This document shows positions 7,001 through 10,363 of a stretch of DNA of 10,363 nt, one piece after another. A model generated the notes under the pieces. That model was not told where the DNA came from. It saw only the letters and a program-made list of their open reading frames with translations, and made no database searches. The stretch comes from JBGOUJ01 sp041477005. GTDB lineage: Bacteria; Acidobacteriota; Terriglobia; Bryobacterales; JACQDG01. The DNA lies in contig JBGOUJ010000239.1 of NCBI GenBank assembly GCA_041477005.1, forward strand, positions 1 to 10,363, read 5' to 3'. Made by a program: the position numbers and the translations under genes. Position 1 is the first letter of the stretch. Each line of letters opens with the position of its first letter.

Positions 7001-7158
7001 TCTCCGGCCTCACCCCTGGTTTTGTGGGTCTCAACCAGTTGAATATTCGGGTTCCCCTCGACGCCCCCGAGGGCTTCAATGTACCGTTGCAGATTACGGC
7101 GGGCACAGTGACTACGCAAGTGTTGTTAGCTCGGGTGTTGCCGGAGCCTGTAAAGTGA
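4030..7158 (+). CDS. Secreted double beta-propeller protein with TIGR03437 C-terminal domain
   Basis: A 1042-residue exported protein. The start is taken as GTG at 4030, six bases after AGGAG (4019-4023); this gives a clean signal peptide (KMRRLIFALLAAVAALPAA, cleavage near residue 20). An ATG at 3988 has no ribosome binding site and would put 14 polar residues in front. Residues about 25-365 look like YVTN/lactonase-type propeller repeats (VLYLSNFTAGRIEVF, ALSPDGQFLLILNFG). Residues about 367-465 resemble a BACON-like Ig domain (ISSDMPGVHLSASGGTTPAHIDVTFDP). Residues about 468-800 form a second propeller set (FYILDSGRNRILVFDLND, TRDQRQLLVANGQSETISVIN). Residues about 805-1040 match the TIGR03437 domain: SVKNAADFSVPVAPGSLISI, then LLFLSPGQINAQLPF and a late YMFGNGFGQVSPALPSG. 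That domain is found in many copies in Solibacter-type genomes; its role is unknown. A periplasmic or surface role in binding or adhesion is plausible, and no catalytic site is evident. The outer-membrane protein gene follows after 38 bp, probably in one operon. Confidence 0.88.
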   Translation: MKMRRLIFALLAAVAALPAATFGTLYPLPAELSDLVLDEGRSVLYLSNFTAGRIEVFSSATRSFQAPIQLGINPSSVALSPDGQFLLILNFGSPSLFLLNLQTRELQTVAVPPSALTPKDLNAPRAAAFGADGAAYIITTNQFVRYDLATGSLTVLREGPVVLGVLPVPQPTQPAEILNARMAVSQDRNTIFVVGSVGQNAYFAFYYSVPDKKFTDRCASLVSSPVRFASMAPDGSRAMGGAVLLDRQVRVLADFTPTGALPIKTGPPPNTTIPTPPPPSPVTVVGATEFSRDGRTVYLSLLDPTDATAAPLLYVLDSDNLTVRQRILIPDQLTGKMVSDSSGSRLYALSSGGLTVLPIGNLASAPILSASTDTLAFRFNACNQRTATAGFDVLHQGPSGIPFSISSDMPGVHLSASGGTTPAHIDVTFDPAVLNNVKGTTSGLIRITANAAVNVFDAVRVLANWQDTDQRGTVFVQSGVLRDVLIDEPRGRFYILDSGRNRILVFDLNDFSLKATVRTGYFPVQMTLTRDQRQLLVANGQSETISVINLDSLQTDHLVFCPCSSYPRSVAVSTNATLAVSAVDRPHLVPTTDKTEVQLIVTEGRIDRFDVVSGTFIEPPTLGIFQNNISPKSLLAATPDGSAILIAEDTSTTGVGGVAKLYRADSDTFVVARAISSQPLKGGAATTDAGVYDAGAVILGPSLLPLGQFQDTPNEHNGLVFLGSQQIVRTLRPATGGGTGLVSRVDPVTLGLVRPVQLAEAPLTLPDDQPLRRSLVVTADGGKFITLSISGFEVIPGNFDSFVPPPVIQSVKNAADFSVPVAPGSLISIFGNNLASLSTSAGVLPLPTFLADTCLTVDHAPVPLLFLSPGQINAQLPFGAGAGSQMVLYAPGGVSASFSVSVSDAAPALYSSTFGGQARAAMPLVFRSFNQQPVTVSNPVHSGDVLYMFGNGFGQVSPALPSGAAAPAGSLFNTLLTPIVTVGGHAAEVLFSGLTPGFVGLNQLNIRVPLDAPEGFNVPLQITAGTVTTQVLLARVLPEPVK

Positions 7159-7196
7159 TCCTGCCCGGCCGTCCCTTCTTCAGGAGAAAAGGTGCA

Positions 7197-7853
7197 ATGC
7201 GAATCGTTTTGATGCTGGCTGCGGTGGGTGTGATCGGAGCTTCGGCCCGGGCCCAGAGCGGCGACAAATGGGAAATCAGCGGGTTGGGAGGCGTAAGCAT
7301 GTACCGCGATGTCACGGCCAGCGGGACCAACCCGAACCGCTCGGCCAAGGCCGGCTTCTTCAACGGGGCGGCGGCCGGCGTGGCGCTGTCTCAGGGCGGC
7401 GGCCAGCACTGGGGCGGCGAGTTTCATTACCTTTTCCAGACCAACAACATGCGCTTGCGGTCCCCGACGGGCGAGACCGGGGCGGCTAACTTTAACGCCC
7501 GATCTCACAGCCTCCATTACGACGTGCTGCTGTACGCGACCCGGCGGGATTCTCGCCTGCGGCCCTACATCGCCGGCGGACCGGGCTTGAAGCTCTACCA
7601 GGCCAGCGGCGCCGAGACGGCCTTTCAGCCCCTCAGTGACATTGTGGTCCTCTCGCGCCGGAACCAGACCAAGTTCCTGGTTTCGGGCGGCGGCGGGGTA
7701 AAGTTTCGGTTTCTGAAGAACGCGGTGATTCGCGCGGATTTTCGCGACTATGTTACTGGAATACCTAAGAATTTCGCGGCGTTCCCCGGCGTCAGGCTCT
7801 CCGGCCAGTTTCACAACTTTGTGGTCACCGGCGGGGTGGGAGTGGTTTTCTAG
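7197..7853 (+). CDS. Outer-membrane beta-barrel protein
   Basis: A 218-residue protein with a signal peptide (MRIVLMLAAVGVIGASARA, cleavage before Gln20) and a mature chain of alternating polar/hydrophobic strands and Gly-rich turns, as in the small OmpA/OmpX-like barrels (OMP_b-brl type). Strand-like runs include WEISGLGGVSMYRDV, GGEFHYLFQTN, LHYDVLLYAT, LRPYIAGGPGLKLY, FLVSGGGGVKFRF and HNFVVTGGVGVVF. The chain ends in Phe, the usual recognition signal for barrel insertion by BamA. The ATG at 7197 follows AGGAG (7182-7186) by ten bases; an earlier in-frame start would put a basic stretch before the signal peptide. It lies 38 bp after the TIGR03437 protein and is probably co-transcribed. Function beyond an outer-membrane structural or binding role cannot be read. 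The TAG stop runs directly into the octamer palindrome. Confidence 0.85.
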   Translation: MRIVLMLAAVGVIGASARAQSGDKWEISGLGGVSMYRDVTASGTNPNRSAKAGFFNGAAAGVALSQGGGQHWGGEFHYLFQTNNMRLRSPTGETGAANFNARSHSLHYDVLLYATRRDSRLRPYIAGGPGLKLYQASGAETAFQPLSDIVVLSRRNQTKFLVSGGGGVKFRFLKNAVIRADFRDYVTGIPKNFAAFPGVRLSGQFHNFVVTGGVGVVF

Positions 7854-7966
7854 GAATTGAGGAATTGAGAAATGGAGGAATTGAGAAAGGAAAACCGGCA
7901 GAGCAAGTCATTCCGAGCGGGGGGTTTTCATTCCTCAATTTCTCCCTTCCTCGATTTCTCAATTCT
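7853..7966. repeat. Octamer-unit palindrome between convergent genes
   Basis: Two 44-bp arms (7853-7896 and 7923-7966) flank a 26-base loop. Each arm is five consecutive octamers of consensus GRAATTGA plus a shared inner AACC. The left units are GGAATTGA, GGAATTGA, GAAATGGA, GGAATTGA and GAAAGGAA. The right arm, reverse-complemented from the outside in, reads AGAATTGA, GAAATCGA, GGAAGGGA, GAAATTGA and GGAATGAA. I count 36 of 44 arm positions complementary without gaps, and some mismatches would be G-U in RNA. The last base of the barrel gene's TAG is the first base of the left arm; the TGA of the minus-strand gene lies inside the outermost right unit. It may act as a bidirectional terminator or belong to a dispersed palindromic repeat family. 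No U-tract of the classic kind follows. Confidence 0.85.
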
Positions 7967-8234
7967 TTGCCAGGATCATGCAGACCAGGTTCCACACCAC
8001 CACGCCGCCGTATCCGAGGTTCACCAGGCGCATCAAGCGGTGCTTGTTGTGCCGCACGGCGATCACGGCCAGGATGCTGGTACCGATTTTGGCCGCCATC
8101 ACCCCCAGCATCGGGCTCCAGCGGATCAGAGCCGCTACCAGCCAACTGGCTTCGCCCAGCCCCAGTTTTAGGAACAGGATGGTGGTGAGAAAGTCCAAGA
8201 GCTGCAAATAGAGGAATAGCGATAATGCTCCCAT
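7959..8234 (-). CDS. Small three-helix membrane protein, DUF5658-like
   Basis: A 91-residue integral membrane protein with hydrophobic helices at about 3-24, 44-60 and 70-88. The pattern LLDFLTTILFLKLGLGEAS (12-30), then P41, AAK at 47-49 and VVVWNLVCMI near the end resembles the DUF5658 family, in which a helix beginning LxDxxTT is followed by GxxEANP and a late Y...WN. The usual Asn-Pro is Ser-Trp here. Function is unknown. The ATG at 8232-8234 has AGGAG (8243-8247 on the complementary strand) eight bases upstream, so the start is firm. The gene converges on the barrel gene and diverges from the TonB gene. Its final codons are AAG AAT TGA, so the stop comes from the palindromic repeat. Confidence 0.75.
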   Translation of the reverse strand: MGALSLFLYLQLLDFLTTILFLKLGLGEASWLVAALIRWSPMLGVMAAKIGTSILAVIAVRHNKHRLMRLVNLGYGGVVVWNLVCMILAKN

Positions 8235-8337
8235 GTTGTCGACTCCTGCGGCGACCTACAGATTCACCGTTCCAGGGTACGGTCACTACACCCATCGGCA
8301 AATTGGGCCTTCGCTTTAGTGATACTCGGTTTTCCTA

Positions 8338-8406
8338 CTTAGCCGGTCGCGGCAAGGGCGCCTTAGCCGGCTGAAGCTTGCCCCACGGTGACTTAACAGG
8401 CCGTGG
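8338..8406 (+). promoter_or_regulatory. Two consecutive stem-loops in the TonB leader
   Basis: GGCAAG (8351-8356) pairs with CTTGCC (8376-8381) around a centre holding the 8-bp palindrome AGCCGGCT (8365-8372). Directly after it, CCACGG (8383-8388) pairs with CCGTGG (8401-8406) around 12 bases. CTTAGCCGG also occurs twice, at 8338-8346 and 8362-8370, a 24-bp period. These end about 22 bp before the TonB start and could be leader hairpins or operator sites; stems are only 6 bp, so the call is tentative. The rest of the divergent region 8235-8427 shows no convincing promoter. Confidence 0.3.
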
Positions 8407-8427
8407 CTATTCGGAGCTGGGAAGAGC

Positions 8428-10251
8428 GTGGATGTGGTGCCGATCGTAAAGATAAGGATAGAGAACGAAGAGGCCGGTTCCGGTTGGCACGCGGAGGAGC
8501 CGACCTACTATCCGTTCCTGGTCGAACGCAAGGTCAGAGGAGCGAGCCTGTGCGCCTCCACCGTCCTTCACGTGCTGGTTGTTCTGTTGGTTGTTTGCTG
8601 GCGGTTCATCGGACCCCTGGAGCGCTTTCCCTACACGCCCAAGAGCTACGAGGTCAAGTTCATCCGCTACAGCCTGCCCGACCGTCTGCTGTTTGCCGCC
8701 GCTGGCCGCGCGGGCGGGGGGGGAGAAACGAAAGGCGGCGGAGGCGGCGGCCGGGGTAGAAGCGGCGGCTCAGGCCCCGGCCGTCGGGCAGCCCGGCCGG
8801 CCGCTCCGCGGAAGGTCGCGTTGCTGCCGGCGCCGATTGTCGCGGCCGCGCCTCCCAAGCCGGTATTTCAAGTACCCACCAGAGCCAAGCCGGTCGTGCG
8901 AAACCGGGATCTCGTCATCCAGCCGGATTTCAGCCTGGACCTGCAGATCACCGGGAAGGTCGAGCTGCCGAACCTGATGCTATGGTCGCAGCGCGAGATC
9001 CAGCCGCTGGTGCGCCAGTTGAAGACCTTTGTTCCCGGCGAGCCCAAGCGAAAGCCGCCGAGCCCGCGGGCGCTGCCGGACGCACCACCCAAGCTGGAGC
9101 TGCCCAACCGGGAAACCCGCGTCGTCGCTTTGAAAATGGGATCCATTCCCGCGCCGGCGCTTCCGGCGTTCAGCATGCCGGTGGGCACCACTTCGCCGGT
9201 CCAGATCCGGCGAAGAGAGTTAGAGGCGCCTTCCGAGTTGCCGGCGACGGCCCTCCCACCAGGCCAGCCCGTCAATCTGCTGTCGATGATCGAGCAGCCG
9301 GCCCTACCGGCCGGCAGCTACACCGTGGCCGGCGGCAATCGGGTGCCTCCCATTGATGGCCCCACCGGGGCTGCCGGCGGGAATCGGGGAGCTGGGACGG
9401 ACCCCAGCGCCGCCGGCAGCGAGGGGACAGGCGCCGGTTCCGGGAACGCCCGGGCAGCCGGCGGTGGGGCGGCCGGCGCCGGTGGCACGGGCTCGGGAGC
9501 GGGAGCGGGCAAAGGGGCGGGAACGGGAACGGGCGGTGGAACAGGCGGGGGAGTGGGCGGCGCCGCTTCCGGTACAGGCGCGGGCGCGGCTGGATCGGCC
9601 GGCGCCGGCGGCGGGCGCGGCAGCGGCTCCGGCGCCGGAACGGGAATTGGCAAGGGAACCGGCGCCGGAACCGGTTCCGGGACCGGCGGTGCGGGAACCG
9701 GCGCTCAACCCGGAGGGGCCGGCGTCCGGGTGGCCGGCTTGCGACTGGAGGCCGATGCGGTCGGTATCCGCACCGAGTCTCCCAATGCCTCCTCGTTCGA
9801 TATCGTGGTGGTCAACCAGGGTGTGCGGGAAGTGCTGCCCGAGGCCGCGGGCATTCTCACCGGCCAGCCGGTCTACACCACTTACCTGGCGGCGCCCGGA
9901 CCGGGGTCGGAATGGATCATGCAATACGCCGTACCCCACTCGCACGAGCCGGTGAAGCAGTTGACCGACAGCGCCGTCCGGGTGGGGGCGGCTACCCGGG
10001 TTCGCGCCCCCTTTCCGCTTCGAAAGGCGCCCCTCCTGTTGGGCAGACTCCCCCGAGTCGAGGGTCGCGTCGTTGTGTTCGGCTACATCACCGAAAAGGG
10101 AGTTGTCGGGGACCTGCGGGTGATCCGGGGCAGCCGTAGCGAAATTGACTCGGCGGTTCTGGCCTGTCTTCGCCAGTTCCTGTTCCGCCCCGCCGTTCGG
10201 GACGGCGTCCCGGTGTTGGTCGAAGTATTATTCGGAATTCCACTAAATTGA
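8428..10251 (+). CDS. TonB-like energy transducer with long Gly-rich linker
   Basis: A 607-residue protein. A cytoplasmic N-terminus (1-38) precedes one transmembrane helix (about 39-58, ASLCASTVLHVLVVLLVVCW) containing Ser44-x3-His48, the SxxxH arrangement TonB uses to contact ExbB/ExbD. A Pro/Lys/Arg-rich periplasmic stretch follows (about 90-305), then a low-complexity Gly/Ala/Thr/Ser tract (about 311-436), a folded-looking segment (about 437-540; SFDIVVVNQGVREVLPEAAG, TGQPVYTTYLAAPGPGSEW), and a TonB C-terminal domain (about 540-607; GRVVVFGYITEKGVVGDL, IDSAVLACLRQFLFRPAVRDG). It should carry proton-motive energy from ExbBD to outer-membrane receptors. E. coli TonB is 239 residues, so this is much longer, and the usual Pro-Glu/Pro-Lys spacer is largely replaced by Gly repeats. 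The start is GTG at 8428 with GGGAAGAG just upstream; in-frame GTGs at 8434 and 8437 are possible. No exbB, exbD or receptor gene is in view. Confidence 0.85.
   Translation: MDVVPIVKIRIENEEAGSGWHAEEPTYYPFLVERKVRGASLCASTVLHVLVVLLVVCWRFIGPLERFPYTPKSYEVKFIRYSLPDRLLFAAAGRAGGGGETKGGGGGGRGRSGGSGPGRRAARPAAPRKVALLPAPIVAAAPPKPVFQVPTRAKPVVRNRDLVIQPDFSLDLQITGKVELPNLMLWSQREIQPLVRQLKTFVPGEPKRKPPSPRALPDAPPKLELPNRETRVVALKMGSIPAPALPAFSMPVGTTSPVQIRRRELEAPSELPATALPPGQPVNLLSMIEQPALPAGSYTVAGGNRVPPIDGPTGAAGGNRGAGTDPSAAGSEGTGAGSGNARAAGGGAAGAGGTGSGAGAGKGAGTGTGGGTGGGVGGAASGTGAGAAGSAGAGGGRGSGSGAGTGIGKGTGAGTGSGTGGAGTGAQPGGAGVRVAGLRLEADAVGIRTESPNASSFDIVVVNQGVREVLPEAAGILTGQPVYTTYLAAPGPGSEWIMQYAVPHSHEPVKQLTDSAVRVGAATRVRAPFPLRKAPLLLGRLPRVEGRVVVFGYITEKGVVGDLRVIRGSRSEIDSAVLACLRQFLFRPAVRDGVPVLVEVLFGIPLN
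9358..9735 (+). repeat. Low-complexity Gly/Ala/Thr/Ser-coding tract in the TonB gene
   Basis: About 126 codons encode nearly only Gly, Ala, Thr and Ser in short varied dipeptide and tripeptide runs (GAG, GTG, GSG), with occasional Arg, Lys or Val. The DNA repeats GGC, GGA, GCG and ACG codons imperfectly, so it is not a clean tandem array. Such tracts change length readily by slippage, so the linker may vary between strains. The opposite strand is also open here, a by-product of the base composition. Confidence 0.8.
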
Positions 10252-10363
10252 AATGACACAAAGTTCCAGTACGTTTACTACTATTAGATATTTTTTATCG
10301 ATTTATAGCGCCTTAGTCGTTGATTCTCCGTCGTGGCGCTCGACAGTACGTTCAAGACGTTTG
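10252..10363. other. AT-richer intergenic tail, no clear gene
   Basis: Base composition turns clearly AT-richer after the TonB stop. A frame opening with ATG at 10253 stays open to the window edge (37 codons, MTQSSSTFTTIRYF...), but it has no ribosome binding site and its codons are unlike those of the neighbours. CAGTACGTT occurs twice (10267-10275 and 10344-10352). No terminator hairpin is evident. Confidence 0.45.

Noticed and set aside
6133..7119. 328-residue minus-strand ORF within the TIGR03437 gene
   Set aside because: It lies wholly opposite clear coding sequence, and its Arg/Gly/His-rich composition is typical of antisense frames in GC-rich genes.
9304..9945. Long minus-strand ORFs opposite the TonB linker
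   Set aside because: They mirror GC-rich repetitive codons of the plus-strand gene and show only Pro/Ala/Gly/Arg low complexity.
10267..10352. CAGTACGTT repeated twice at the right edge
   Set aside because: Two copies of a 9-mer 77 bp apart with no other structure may be chance.
10253..10363. Start of a new plus-strand gene (MTQSSSTF...)
   Set aside because: It has no ribosome binding site, AT-rich codons unlike the neighbours, no recognisable motif, and is cut by the window edge.

Overview
The window looks like a piece of a high-GC acidobacterial chromosome, most likely from the Solibacter/Bryobacter group. The best lineage marker is the C-terminal domain of the 1042-residue secreted protein at 4030-7158, which reads as the TIGR03437 ('Solibacter C-terminal') domain. 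The outer-membrane proteins, the TonB and the J-domain protein agree with a Gram-negative cell. No rRNA, tRNA, CRISPR array, transposase or phage gene was seen.

Layout. (1) 1-137: possible 3' end of a plus-strand gene. (2) 138-450: minus-strand remnant in which a frameshifted piece of a kdpD-type histidine kinase is fused to the 3' end of a kdpE-type response regulator. (3) 576-1322: plus-strand membrane-anchored J-domain protein. (4) 1393-3565: intact minus-strand two-component pair, with a KdpD-like kinase that lacks the usual N-terminal cytoplasmic part, followed by a KdpE-like regulator. An eight-codon mini-ORF sits between them, linked by ATGA overlaps at both ends. (5) 3566-4029: long intergenic stretch with an 11-bp direct repeat and possible decayed coding sequence. 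(6) 4030-7853: plus-strand pair, a large secreted beta-propeller/TIGR03437 protein and a small outer-membrane beta-barrel. (7) 7853-7966: a large imperfect palindrome of octamer units lying exactly between two convergent stop codons. (8) 7959-8234: minus-strand three-helix membrane protein resembling DUF5658. (9) 8428-10251: plus-strand TonB-like energy transducer with a very long Gly/Ala/Thr/Ser linker. (10) 10252-10363: AT-richer tail without a clear gene.

How the genes may work together. The kinase and regulator form one signalling pair, by family a potassium/turgor sensor, although no kdpFABC transporter genes are in view. The propeller protein and barrel are probably co-transcribed envelope proteins. 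The TonB would power outer-membrane receptors encoded elsewhere. The J-domain protein appears unrelated to its neighbours.

The most notable observations are the duplicated kdpE start that creates a mini-ORF relay, the mosaic kdpD/kdpE remnant with a 195-bp island about 98% identical to the live gene, and the octamer palindrome that abuts or supplies both neighbouring stop codons. None of these by itself proves a new system.
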